Source: Gammaproteobacteria bacterium
Lineage (GTDB): Bacteria > Pseudomonadota > Gammaproteobacteria > UBA4575
NCBI GenBank assembly: GCA_014075255.1
Contig: CP046178.1
Location: 2,498,894 to 2,562,893 of the forward strand
DNA length: 64,000 bases
Direction: 5' to 3'
Part shown: positions 34,240 through 42,659 of the stretch, piece by piece
Numbering within the stretch: the stretch's first letter is position 1
Layout: every line of letters begins with the position of its first letter
Notes under the pieces: generated by a model
Told to the model about the DNA's origin: nothing
What the model saw: the letters and a program-made list of their open reading frames with translations, nothing else
Database searches by the model: none
Program-made: the position numbers and the translations under genes

Positions 34240-34521
34240 TTATTCAATTACTTCGACACCTCGCCAAAAGGCAATATAATTTTCGATATTCTTTGCTTTG
34301 TCTTTTGCTTCTGGGTAATACCAGGCAGCATCTTCGTTTTCTTTTCCGTCTACGTTAATAGTGTAGTAGCTCGCTTGCCCTTTCCAATAACATTCAGTGT
34401 GTTTATTGCTTTTTACTAAATGTTTATAGTTAACCGATTCAGGAGGAAAGTAGCAGAAAGTATCGATTACAATCGTCTCATCACTCTCTGCAATGACTTT
34501 ATTTTTCCAAATCGCTTTCAT
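34240..34521 (-). CDS. DUF427 domain protein
   Basis: 93 residues. It begins MKAIWKNKVIAES and carries the family core FPPESVN, CYWKGQASYY and AAWYYPEA, a small beta-rich fold with conserved aromatic residues. DUF427 proteins are soluble and of unknown function. Length is normal for the single-domain form. It lies between two copies of the dispersed palindrome. Confidence 0.85.
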   Translation of the reverse strand: MKAIWKNKVIAESDETIVIDTFCYFPPESVNYKHLVKSNKHTECYWKGQASYYTINVDGKENEDAAWYYPEAKDKAKNIENYIAFWRGVEVIE

Positions 34522-34571
34522 GATTTATTTCTACCAAATTTTACAGTTTATTGTGCAATGCTTAATTATTG

Positions 34572-34601
34572 AATGTCCGCTTTGGGTCGTAAGCGGACAT
34601 T
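34572..34601. repeat. Dispersed palindromic repeat, copy 4 (perfect stem)
   Basis: AATGTCCGCTT (34572-34582) and AAGCGGACATT (34591-34601) form an exact 11-bp stem with loop TGGGTCGT. It lies 4 bases after the carbonic anhydrase stop and could also act as its 3' hairpin. Confidence 0.8.
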
Positions 34602-34605
34602 ACAC

Positions 34606-35235
34606 TTAGTTTATCCACGCAAATTTTTCTTTTAATTCTTCTGTTGAGCTTATACACATATCCAGATCTTTCAGAATTCCATTGTTAATATTATAAATCC
34701 AACCATGAATGGTGAGGTTAGCGCCGCCTTCCCATGCGTGTGCAACAATATTGGTATTGCATACATTAACTACTTGTTCCTGAACATTAAGTTCACATAA
34801 TCGATCATGTTTGTTATCAGCGGATAAACCATCTAATTTTTTAGCATTAAATCGTGCGACGTCTTTTACATGGCGCAGCCAATTGTCGACGAGACCATGT
34901 TCCTGGTCTTCCATAGCCGCGCGTACACCGCTGTAGCCATAGTGTCCACATACAATGATGTGTTTAATTTTTAATACATCCACTGCGAATTGTATGACGG
35001 ATAAGCAGTTTAAATCGGTGTGGGTGACCACATTGGCAATGTTGCGATGCACAAAAACTTCACCTGGTGGTAGAGCGATAATTTGGTTTGCTGGTACACG
35101 GCTATCCGAGCAACCAATCCATAAGTACTCAGGAAATTGTTGTTGAGCTAATGTTGAGAAAAATTCGGGGTTATTCTTGTTAACAGTGTCTGCCCAAGCA
35201 ATATTATTATCTAAAAGATGTTTTAGCGTTTTCAT
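34606..35235 (-). CDS. can: Beta-class carbonic anhydrase-like protein with a missing zinc ligand
   Basis: 209 residues, close to E. coli Can in length and sequence. Cys42, Asp44 and Arg46 (GCSDSRV) and His98 (VCGHYG) are present. The third zinc-ligand cysteine, position 101 in E. coli Can, is Tyr here (GHYGYSGV instead of GHYGCGGV; codon TAC for TGC). The C-terminal LCELNVQEQV and TIHGWIYNINNG match Can well. Beta enzymes interconvert CO2 and bicarbonate using zinc bound by two Cys and one His. With this change activity is doubtful; unusual metal binding, a non-catalytic role, or decay are possible. The rest of the frame is intact. Confidence 0.85.
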   Translation of the reverse strand: MKTLKHLLDNNIAWADTVNKNNPEFFSTLAQQQFPEYLWIGCSDSRVPANQIIALPPGEVFVHRNIANVVTHTDLNCLSVIQFAVDVLKIKHIIVCGHYGYSGVRAAMEDQEHGLVDNWLRHVKDVARFNAKKLDGLSADNKHDRLCELNVQEQVVNVCNTNIVAHAWEGGANLTIHGWIYNINNGILKDLDMCISSTEELKEKFAWIN

Positions 35236-35288
35236 TTTTTATCTATTCCTTGATAAGTAGGGTCATGACTCTAATGCTTTGTTGACAA

Positions 35289-36170
35289 TTATGAGGCGGG
35301 TGGTTTTTTGGGCGTTGCATCGAATTCAATTTGTTCGGAACCATTGTAAACAAGAAAAGCTTTACCTTTAGCGCGTGCGATCATCACGATACCTAAGTCG
35401 CGTGCGAGCTCTAAGCCCATGTTGGTTACACCTGACCGTGAAAGTAAAACAGGAATGCCCATATTAGCGGACTTCATTACCATTTCTGAAGTTAATCGGC
35501 CCGTGGTATAAAAAATTTTATCACTGCCTTGTTGATGTTCCAGCCACATCCAACCAGAGATTGCATCAGCTGCATTATGCCGGCCTACATCTTCAACAAA
35601 TTTTAATATATTCTTGTCATCACCCACATCTTGATTGCATAGGGCGCAGCCATGCACGGCACCGGCTTTTTTATAAATATCATTGTGTGTAGTAATTTCT
35701 GCGAGTAGCGCATAGATTTTAGATTGCTTTAAAGCAACTTTGGGTAACTTGGCATCGTAAAGTTTATCCAGTGTGCAACTGAAGACTGTGCCTTGTCCGC
35801 AGCCTGATGTAACGGTGCGTTTACTAAGCTTTTCTTCCCAGTCAGTAATTTCTTTATCAGCTACTAAGCGAACATCAACTAATTCTTTTTCCCAGTTCAC
35901 TTTCACTGATTCAACATCGGTAATGTCTTCAAGTAAGCGCTGATTTCGAAGATAGCCTAGAGTGAGTTCTTCCGGGTGAGTGCCTAGAGTCATTAAGGTA
36001 ACAATCTCGCGGTCATTCACTTTTAAAGTCAAAGGTGATTCACCGGCCACGTGTACTTCACGTTGCTCGCCAAATTGGTTAATTGCACTTACGCCGTGGG
36101 TAGGCGCTAACCCTTCTTGTGACATCTGTGGGCGGTATATTCTATCCATACTTGCTTGGTCTAATTTCAC
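35289..36170 (-). CDS. fdhD: Formate dehydrogenase accessory sulfurtransferase FdhD
   Basis: 293 residues from a GTG at 36170; an ATG seven codons in (36149) is the alternative start. The family core VKVNDREIVTLMTLGTHPEELTLGYLRNQ is present in pieces, with TSGCGQGTVF at the catalytic cysteine loop (one Cys followed by GQG), DVGRHNAADA and GRLTSEMVMK. FdhD carries sulfur from IscS to the molybdenum cofactor of formate dehydrogenase. No formate dehydrogenase gene is in this window. It starts 9 bases after the radA stop, so it is probably co-transcribed with radA. Confidence 0.92.
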   Translation of the reverse strand: MKLDQASMDRIYRPQMSQEGLAPTHGVSAINQFGEQREVHVAGESPLTLKVNDREIVTLMTLGTHPEELTLGYLRNQRLLEDITDVESVKVNWEKELVDVRLVADKEITDWEEKLSKRTVTSGCGQGTVFSCTLDKLYDAKLPKVALKQSKIYALLAEITTHNDIYKKAGAVHGCALCNQDVGDDKNILKFVEDVGRHNAADAISGWMWLEHQQGSDKIFYTTGRLTSEMVMKSANMGIPVLLSRSGVTNMGLELARDLGIVMIARAKGKAFLVYNGSEQIEFDATPKKPPAS

Positions 36171-36179
36171 TAATTTATT

Positions 36180-37532
36180 TTATAGGGCCTTTTCGATCGC
36201 TTCACTAAGTTTGTCTACGCCAATGATTTCTAGCCCGGGAATTTTTTCTTTTGGTTTGTTGGCACCAGGGATGATGGCTTTCTTAAATCCATGTTCCTTG
36301 GCTTCTTTAAGGCGTGATATGCCGTTATAGACTGGGCGTATTTCTCCAGTAAGTCCTACTTCACCAAACACGATTAAGTTGCGGTCGAGTGGTTGATCTC
36401 TAAAGCTAGAATAAGCTGCTAGTAAAACTGCTAAGTCAGCACCGGTTTCTTTTAATGAAACGCCGCCTACGATGTTTACAAATACATCTTTGTCATAAAT
36501 GGCAATACCGCCATGTCTATGCAAGATGGCGAGCAACATAGTTAATCTATTTTGATCGATGCCTACGGTTACACGTCTAGCGTGTCCAGTGGGGTTGTCA
36601 TCTACAAGAGATTGGACTTCTAGTAATAAAGGGCGTGTGGCTTCACAAGTAACGGTGATTACACTTCCAGGCGTGTGTTCAGAGCGTTGTGATAAGAAAA
36701 TAGCGGATGGATTTTTAACGCCTTTTAGCCCTGACTCTTGCATGGCGAAAACACCCAGCTCGTTTACTGCACCAAAACGATTTTTTACTGCGCGTAATAC
36801 TCGATAGCGACCGCCTTCTTCGCCTTCAAAATACAAAACAGTATCAACAACATGTTCGAGCACGCGAGGGCCGGCGATTGAGCCATCTTTGGTGACATGT
36901 CCCACTACAAAGACGGTGGTGTCAGTTTGCTTTGCAAATTGTGTGATTTGATTTGCGCATTCGCGCACTTGAGATACGGAGCCAGCAGCAGAAGGTGTTT
37001 TTTCTGAAGAGAGTGTTTGAATTGAGTCGATCACCATGATACTTGGGCGTTCGCGCATAGCATTGGCAAGAATTTCTTCAAGATTGTTTGATGCCAGTAC
37101 GCGTAATGTTGAATCTTTGTAGCCTAGACGTTCTGCGCGTAGTGCAACTTGCTGTAAAGACTCTTCGCCAGTTACATACAAGGCTCGCTCACGGTCCAAT
37201 GAACTAAGAACTTGTAATAATAAAGTGGACTTTCCTATGCCGGGATTTCCTCCTACTAAAATAACGGAACCAGAAACAATTCCCCCGCCCAATACGCGAT
37301 CTAATTCTGTAAGAGGGGTTTTGATGCGAGCATGGGTTTCGCAAGCAACGTCGTTGATCGCTTGAATTTCGTTGGCTGCGCCGGGGAGTGAAAATGAACT
37401 TACTTTCTGTTTTTGAAAAACTGCCGCTTGTTTTTCAATCGAGTTCCATGCACCACAATCAGAACATTGTCCCATCCATTTGGAGAATAGTCCTGAGCAT
37501 TCGGTGCACACATAGCTGAGTTCTTTTGCCAT
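36180..37532 (-). CDS. radA: DNA repair and recombination protein RadA/Sms
   Basis: 450 residues. An N-terminal C4 zinc finger (YVCTECSG ... GQCSDCGAWNS) is followed by the RecA-like ATPase with Walker A GGNPGIGKST, Walker B SIMVIDSIQT and the RadA-specific KNRFG motif. A Lon-protease-like domain is C-terminal (about 330-450) without the Ser-Lys dyad. RadA is a helicase that extends and processes recombination intermediates. It leads into fdhD on the minus strand. Confidence 0.96.
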   Translation of the reverse strand: MAKELSYVCTECSGLFSKWMGQCSDCGAWNSIEKQAAVFQKQKVSSFSLPGAANEIQAINDVACETHARIKTPLTELDRVLGGGIVSGSVILVGGNPGIGKSTLLLQVLSSLDRERALYVTGEESLQQVALRAERLGYKDSTLRVLASNNLEEILANAMRERPSIMVIDSIQTLSSEKTPSAAGSVSQVRECANQITQFAKQTDTTVFVVGHVTKDGSIAGPRVLEHVVDTVLYFEGEEGGRYRVLRAVKNRFGAVNELGVFAMQESGLKGVKNPSAIFLSQRSEHTPGSVITVTCEATRPLLLEVQSLVDDNPTGHARRVTVGIDQNRLTMLLAILHRHGGIAIYDKDVFVNIVGGVSLKETGADLAVLLAAYSSFRDQPLDRNLIVFGEVGLTGEIRPVYNGISRLKEAKEHGFKKAIIPGANKPKEKIPGLEIIGVDKLSEAIEKAL

Positions 37533-37590
37533 GTAGCTATTGTACTAGATCAGTAGATTTTCTTGCTTTACTCGTATGGGAGAGTAAAGA

Positions 37591-38868
37591 TTAGGCAACC
37601 TGTTCGTGTTGTGGTAAACGAGGGCTTATGCGCACCGTGCGAACTGCATTGTTCTGTATTTGTACAACTTCTATGGGGTAGCCATCAATTAACACACTGG
37701 TGCCTGGCTCTGGGATGGATTGCATGTGTTCTAAAATTATACCATTGATAGTTTTTGGCCCGTCTGCGTGTAACTTCCAAGTTAAGGCTTTATTGATATC
37801 GCGGACATGTGAACTTCCATCAACTAGGAATGTGCCATCTTTCTGTGGATGAATTTCAACATCATAGCTTGCGGGGTCGTTAGTAAATTCGCCGACAATC
37901 TCTTCTAGTAAATCTTCTAAGGTAACCATGCCTTGAATATCACCAAACTCATCGACTACCAAACTTAAGCGACGTTTTTTGGCCTGAAATTCAAATAACA
38001 GTTTTTTTAAGTGTGTGCCTTCGGGTATGAAGAAAGGTTCACGGATTACTTTTTCTAAATCCTCGCGTTCCAAGTCTTTATCTAAAATTTTTAAAATGAA
38101 TTTCCGCAAATGTAGGAAGCCAACAACATTATCAATACTGTCTCGATAAACCGGAACGCGTGTATAGGATATATTTTTTAATTGCGTAACAATGTCTTCC
38201 CAATCATCATCAAGGTCTATACCAATAATTTCATTTTTAGGGATCATGATATCTTCGGCAGTGATTTGTTCTAAATCTAAAACACCCAGGAGCATTTGTT
38301 GGTGCTCGCTAGATATAGTTGTGCCCTCATCATTTACTGCAGTACGAAGTTCATCGTGAGAAAGTGAAGTGAGCACACTCTTTTCAACATTTATTCCAAA
38401 TAATCGTAGTAGTGAATTTGAAAAGAAGTTAGCTACCCAAACGAACGGGTACATTACCGTTAATAATGGCTTGTAAATCCGCGCAGCGGGTAGCGCTAGT
38501 TTCTCTGAATGTAATGCGGCAAGTGTTTTTGGTGTCAGCTCAGCAAACACTAAAATCGCGAAAATTAAAATAAGGTTGGCAACAAAAATTCCGAAACTGC
38601 CGTGCATTCGATAACCGATGTACGCTGCAAGTTGGGCAATTAGTAAATTGACAACATTATTGCCCAATAGGATTAAACCAATTAAGCGATCAGGTTTTTC
38701 TAAAAGTGATTGTGCTTGTTTAGCGCCAGGGTGACCGTTATTTGCTAAATGACGCAAGCGATAACGATTTAAGGCCATTAACGCTGTTTCTGAGCCTGAA
38801 AAAAATGCTGAGAGAAAAATTAATATGAGCAACACTAATAGAAGTGTGCCTATCGAGTATTCGTCCAA
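37591..38868 (-). CDS. CNNM/CorC family membrane protein (YfjD-like) with CBS pair
   Basis: 425 residues. The N-terminal CNNM/DUF21 transmembrane domain (about 1-190) has four hydrophobic segments and the signature SAFFSGSETALMALN; GNNVVNLLIA and FAELTPKTLA are typical. A CBS pair (about 205-335; ITAEDIMIPKNEI, VDEFGDIQGMVTLEDLLEEI) and a CorC_HlyC domain follow. The family is linked to magnesium or cobalt export. This is the E. coli yfjD (CorB) counterpart: it neighbours ypjD and is divergent from ffh. Ion specificity is not visible. Confidence 0.9.
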   Translation of the reverse strand: MDEYSIGTLLLVLLILIFLSAFFSGSETALMALNRYRLRHLANNGHPGAKQAQSLLEKPDRLIGLILLGNNVVNLLIAQLAAYIGYRMHGSFGIFVANLILIFAILVFAELTPKTLAALHSEKLALPAARIYKPLLTVMYPFVWVANFFSNSLLRLFGINVEKSVLTSLSHDELRTAVNDEGTTISSEHQQMLLGVLDLEQITAEDIMIPKNEIIGIDLDDDWEDIVTQLKNISYTRVPVYRDSIDNVVGFLHLRKFILKILDKDLEREDLEKVIREPFFIPEGTHLKKLLFEFQAKKRRLSLVVDEFGDIQGMVTLEDLLEEIVGEFTNDPASYDVEIHPQKDGTFLVDGSSHVRDINKALTWKLHADGPKTINGIILEHMQSIPEPGTSVLIDGYPIEVVQIQNNAVRTVRISPRLPQHEQVA

Positions 38869-38928
38869 GGTCGTGTTGACCCTCCGGTAATAAAGATACA
38901 GTCATTAACTGCCGCACGCAGTTATTTG

Positions 38929-39756
38929 TCAAGAGAGAGGTATGTTAGTTGCCCTATTCAGTAGAATTTCTTGGACAAACTTACTTCCTAAGTAGGCCAA
39001 GATGAGAAAAGCAAAGCCGCCTAGGGTCCAGCGAACCGCCATTTGTCCACGCCAACCAAATTTCCAACGCCCCCACAGCAGTACTGCAAAAAGCACCCAC
39101 GCTAAGATAGATAAGATTGTTTTGTGAACAATATGTTGTTGAAACATATTTTCTAAAAATAAAAATCCGCTTACCAGTGCAACAGAAAGTAGAACAAAGC
39201 CGATAGTGATAGTTTGAAATAAGAACTTTTCAGTATCGTGCAGCGGCGGTAAGACGCGCGTCATGCTGTCAAATTTTGCTTTATGAAGATGGCGTTCTTG
39301 ATTGAATAACAAAATCGATTGTATAGCTGAAATAGTGAGCACACTAAAAGCGAAAAGTGAAAATACAATATGTAACTGCAAACCGCGAACATTTGATGTG
39401 GCGACATGAATTTCAGGTTTAATAATCGTCAATGCAATACCGGCAACCACAATGGGCAATAAGTACAAACCGATAAATTCTCTTTTCTTGGAGATGGATA
39501 AAATTAAAACCAGAGTGGAAATCATAAACAGCATCAGAGAGACGATGTTGTAAAAGGTTAGATTCAATCCTTGGGATGTAAAGGTTTGTGGGTAAAGGTG
39601 TACTGCATGCAATACGCAAGCAATGGCCCACATCAATAGCATAAGGCCGCGTTTGTCAGTAATTTGACTATTTGATGGGAGGTGTGAGCGCCACAACAGC
39701 ACGACAAAAGTGATTGCGTAAAATACTATGGTGCTGTATTTCAGTATGCTTGACAT
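38929..39756 (-). CDS. ypjD: Inner-membrane protein YpjD (CcsA-like cytochrome c assembly family)
   Basis: 275 residues from the ATG at 39756; the frame can start at a TTG six bases upstream. Eight hydrophobic segments span the protein. LHIVFSLFAFSVLTISAIQSILL and KTILSILAWVLFAVLLWGRWKFGWRG match the CcsA-like domain, including the WGR segment. The tryptophan-rich haem-handling motif of true CcsA is not present, so a role in haem or cytochrome c maturation is not assured. It lies beside the YfjD-like gene and is divergent from ffh, as in E. coli. Confidence 0.87.
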   Translation of the reverse strand: MSSILKYSTIVFYAITFVVLLWRSHLPSNSQITDKRGLMLLMWAIACVLHAVHLYPQTFTSQGLNLTFYNIVSLMLFMISTLVLILSISKKREFIGLYLLPIVVAGIALTIIKPEIHVATSNVRGLQLHIVFSLFAFSVLTISAIQSILLFNQERHLHKAKFDSMTRVLPPLHDTEKFLFQTITIGFVLLSVALVSGFLFLENMFQQHIVHKTILSILAWVLFAVLLWGRWKFGWRGQMAVRWTLGGFAFLILAYLGSKFVQEILLNRATNIPLS

Positions 39757-39954
39757 ATACAAACAAAAAATTCTGCTTTAAGTGGCTAATATAATGAGAA
39801 CGAGGTCACAAGAAACTAGGATCGATGTAATAAATATCTTCGTTTATCAGGTCATTATCTCAGACAATCATATCTAAAGTGAATTGAGATCGGTTAGACA
39901 TTTCTGTGTTGTTGGCAATGATAGCATTATTCAGATCTTGATCATTAATAACCA

Positions 39955-40722
39955 ATGAATATACGTATCCTCGGCTGCAGCGGTGGAATTGGCTTAGGCA
40001 ATAAGACCACCTCGCTATTAATAGATGACTCGGTGCTAATCGATTGTGGCACGGGTTTGGGCGACCTGTCGCTTGATGAACTGTCTAAACTCCAACATGT
40101 TTTCATTACTCATAGCCACCTAGATCATATTGCCTTATTACCGATGTTGTTGGACACGGTCTACGATGCTCTTGTAGATCGCCCTTTGACGTTGCACTGC
40201 AAACAAGAGACCTATGATGTGCTAGCAAAGAATATTTTCAATTGGGATGTGTGGCCAAACTTTTTCGAGTTACCTGATCCTAAAACTCCTGTGATTATTT
40301 ATGAATCGATGCAGTCTGGCGACTGTATAGAGTTTGGCGACAAGGTCATAAAGATGGTGGAAATGAATCATTCTGTTCCTGCTGCGGCATATATCATCAA
40401 CAATGGCACAGGCAGTATTGCATTCAGTGGCGATTCATTTACCAATGACACCTTCTGGGATGCGCTTAATGAAGAACCGCGAATGGATATGATTATTGTA
40501 GAGTGCGGGTTTACCAACGAAGATGAAGATATTGGTCGTGATGCGAAGCATTATTATCCTAATGCCTTGGCAGATGACTTAAAAAAATTAAACCATCGTC
40601 CAGAATTATACATTTCTCATTTGCAGCCAGGGAAAGAAGACTTGATCATCGAGCAGCTTAATACCGCTATTTCAGACTTTAAAATACATCAGCTCACCAG
40701 TGGCCAGATTATTAGGATCTAA
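39955..40722 (+). CDS. Class II 3',5'-cyclic-nucleotide phosphodiesterase-like metallo-hydrolase
   Basis: 255 residues, metallo-beta-lactamase fold. The metal site HSHLDHIALL is the class II cyclic-nucleotide phosphodiesterase motif; further ligands are the His in EMNHSVPA, the Asp in FSGDSFTND and the His in YISHLQPG. The N terminus (MNIRILGCSGGIGLGNKTTSLLID) is the beta strand pair of the fold. The family hydrolyses cAMP or cGMP, so it may lower cAMP. It lies 89 bases upstream of ffh. The substrate is not proven; a tRNase Z-type or other hydrolase is the alternative. Confidence 0.8.
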   Translation: MNIRILGCSGGIGLGNKTTSLLIDDSVLIDCGTGLGDLSLDELSKLQHVFITHSHLDHIALLPMLLDTVYDALVDRPLTLHCKQETYDVLAKNIFNWDVWPNFFELPDPKTPVIIYESMQSGDCIEFGDKVIKMVEMNHSVPAAAYIINNGTGSIAFSGDSFTNDTFWDALNEEPRMDMIIVECGFTNEDEDIGRDAKHYYPNALADDLKKLNHRPELYISHLQPGKEDLIIEQLNTAISDFKIHQLTSGQIIRI

Positions 40723-40760
40723 TTACGATTTAATTTCGATCTAATTACGTTGTAATTTCG
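40717..40760. repeat. Tandem 22-bp repeat upstream of ffh
   Basis: Two adjoining 22-base copies, ATCTAATTACGATTTAATTTCG and a second with two changes (40739-40760, reading GTTG at the middle). The first includes the stop of the upstream gene. The second ends right at the TATAAT at 40762. Confidence 0.6.
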
Positions 40761-40761
40761 C

Positions 40762-40767
40762 TATAAT
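40762..40767 (+). promoter_or_regulatory. Candidate -10 element of ffh
   Basis: A perfect TATAAT 45 bases before the ATG. No good -35 at the right distance; the tandem repeat occupies that region. Confidence 0.5.
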
Positions 40768-40787
40768 CCACTTCCTTTGTTAACTAG

Positions 40788-40803
40788 GCTCCTTAATAGG
40801 AGC
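40788..40803 (+). promoter_or_regulatory. Hairpin covering the ffh ribosome-binding site
   Basis: GCTCC (40788-40792) pairs with GGAGC (40799-40803); the latter contains AGGAG, 9 bases before the ATG. The ribosome site is thus inside a 5-bp stem, which could restrain translation. Confidence 0.45.
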
Positions 40804-40811
40804 ATATTTCT

Positions 40812-42173
40812 ATGTTTGATAGTTTATCCACTCGCCTTGCGGGTACTGTTCAAAAACTGCGCGGGCAAGCACGCTTAAGCGAAGAAAATATCCAAGAAAC
40901 GTTGCGCGAAGTACGTATGGCTTTGCTAGAAGCCGACGTTGCGTTGCCGGTTGTCAAAGATTTTATTGCAAGCATTAAAGAGAAAGCTTTAGGCCAAGAA
41001 GTATTGACCAGTTTGTCTCCTGGTCAGGCGCTCATCAAGATTGTAAATGATGAGTTAGCGCATTTGATGGGGGATGCTAATGAATCATTAGCGCTCGCTG
41101 CGCAACCTCCTGTGGTTATATTAATTGCGGGATTACAAGGTGCAGGTAAAACCACCAGTATCGGTAAACTTTCTCGCTTTCTAACTGAGAAACAAAATAA
41201 ATCTGTCGCGGTGGTGAGTTGTGACGTTTATCGTCCAGCGGCAATTCAACAACTGCAAACACTGGCAAATGAAGTAGGTGTTGAATTTATACCAAGTGAT
41301 ACTAGTCAGGCGCCGATTGATATTGCCAAGCGAGCAGTAGAGCAAGCTAAAACACAATTTAAAGATGTGTTGTTAGTGGATACTGCGGGCCGATTGCATG
41401 TTGATGAAAAGATGATGCAAGAAATCATTCAGTTGCATCAAGCCATACAGCCCACTGAAACATTATTTGTTGTCGATAGTATGAGTGGTCAGGACGCGGC
41501 GAACTCTGCAAAAGCGTTTAATGAAGCACTGCCATTAACCGGCGTAATTCTGACCAAGACAGATGGTGATGCGCGAGGTGGCGCAGCCTTGTCGGTGCGA
41601 CACGTAACGGGTAAACCCATTAAATTTTTGGGAACCGGCGAAAAAACCACAGCGCTAGAACCGTTTCATCCAGATCGTATTGCATCGCGGATTTTGGGAA
41701 TGGGCGATGTGGTGAGTTTGGTTGAAGAAGTTGAGCAAAAAGTTGATCACGAAAAAGCTCAGAAACTTGCTAAGAAAATTAAAAAGGGTAAAAGCTTCAA
41801 TATGGTTGATTTAAAAAGTCAGCTTGAACAAATGATGAGTATGGGAGGCATGGCTGGCATTATGGATAAAATTCTGGGTGCTGCGGGAATGGCTCAAAAA
41901 GCATCAGGTATGGGAGATGACAAGTCTTTGCATCAGATGATTGCGATCATCAATTCTATGACGCCACATGAGCGTCGTTTTCCAGATGTGATTAAGAATA
42001 CCCGCAAGCGTCGTATTGCTGCTGGGTCCGGTACTCAGGTGCAAGATGTAAACCGTCTGCTTAAGCAGCACCTACAAATGAAGAAAATGATGAAGAAGTT
42101 CTCCAAGAAAGGAGGCATGCAGCGCATGATGCAAGGATTGAAAGGTGGTGGGATGCCGCCAGGATTAGGTTAA
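40812..42173 (+). CDS. ffh: Signal recognition particle protein Ffh
   Basis: 453 residues. N domain about 1-85, G domain with GLQGAGKTTS (P-loop), DTAGRLHVD and TKTDGDARGG, then the methionine-rich M domain (about 300-453; many Met in MEQMMSMGGMAGIMDKI-type helices and KMMKKFSKKGGMQRMMQ) that binds signal peptides and 4.5S RNA. With FtsY it directs inner-membrane proteins to the translocon. It leads the ffh-rpsP-rimM-trmD-rplS block, though a 180-base gap with its own -10 separates rpsP. Confidence 0.97.
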   Translation: MFDSLSTRLAGTVQKLRGQARLSEENIQETLREVRMALLEADVALPVVKDFIASIKEKALGQEVLTSLSPGQALIKIVNDELAHLMGDANESLALAAQPPVVILIAGLQGAGKTTSIGKLSRFLTEKQNKSVAVVSCDVYRPAAIQQLQTLANEVGVEFIPSDTSQAPIDIAKRAVEQAKTQFKDVLLVDTAGRLHVDEKMMQEIIQLHQAIQPTETLFVVDSMSGQDAANSAKAFNEALPLTGVILTKTDGDARGGAALSVRHVTGKPIKFLGTGEKTTALEPFHPDRIASRILGMGDVVSLVEEVEQKVDHEKAQKLAKKIKKGKSFNMVDLKSQLEQMMSMGGMAGIMDKILGAAGMAQKASGMGDDKSLHQMIAIINSMTPHERRFPDVIKNTRKRRIAAGSGTQVQDVNRLLKQHLQMKKMMKKFSKKGGMQRMMQGLKGGGMPPGLG

Positions 42174-42311
42174 CGCATGGCTTGATATATTCACGGACTG
42201 AGATGCCGTCTGGGTTAGCGTAAGGAATTGAACCGTCTCTTATCCCTTTATCTATCTCTTAATCTCAGGGCTGAAGTGCCTCAATACGCTTTATTTTCGG
42301 CCAAATCTGCG

Positions 42312-42317
42312 TACAAT
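42312..42317 (+). promoter_or_regulatory. Candidate -10 of the rpsP-rimM-trmD-rplS operon
   Basis: TACAAT 40 bases before the rpsP ATG, with a weak T-rich -35 near 42289-42294. The preceding 100 bases have no gene. Confidence 0.45.
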
Positions 42318-42357
42318 GCCCGGCTCTCAATAACGCAAATATTCAGATTAGAAATAT

Positions 42358-42609
42358 ATGGTCACCATTCGATTAGCCAGAGGCGGAGCTAAAAAGCGCC
42401 CTTTCTACCACATTGTTGTAACGGATTCGCGCAAACGTCGTGATAGTAGTTACATTGAACGAATTGGCTATTTTAATCCTACTGCAAAAGGTCAGGAAGT
42501 AAGGTTGAATATTGAGATGGAGCGTTTTGAGCATTGGTGTGGTCACGGAGCTAAGCCTTCAGACCGAGTTGCATATCTGGTGAAGAATCACCTCAAGCAA
42601 GCTGCTTAA
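42358..42609 (+). CDS. rpsP: 30S ribosomal protein S16
   Basis: 83 residues, full length. [20 protein letters not shown] and IERIGYFNP are the S16 signatures. It binds 16S rRNA early in 30S assembly. First gene of the operon shared with rimM, trmD and rplS. No strong Shine-Dalgarno precedes the ATG; AGAAAT is the best available. Confidence 0.97.
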   Translation: MVTIRLARGGAKKRPFYHIVVTDSRKRRDSSYIERIGYFNPTAKGQEVRLNIEMERFEHWCGHGAKPSDRVAYLVKNHLKQAA

Positions 42610-42639
42610 TAAGCACTGCCTTTTCAAAACAATTTCTTT

Positions 42640-42654
42640 AGCCCGTATTGGGCT
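42640..42654 (+). promoter_or_regulatory. Hairpin before the rimM start
   Basis: AGCCC (42640-42644) and GGGCT (42650-42654) around GTATT. It spans one candidate TTG start (42648) and lies 5 bases before the other (42660). Confidence 0.4.
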
Positions 42655-42659
42655 GCATC

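Noticed and set aside
42150-42230. Imperfect repeat of the ffh 3' end (GATGCCG...GGTTA) in the ffh-rpsP gap
   Set aside because: Only about 20 bases with several mismatches and gaps; could be chance, and no structure or frame supports it.
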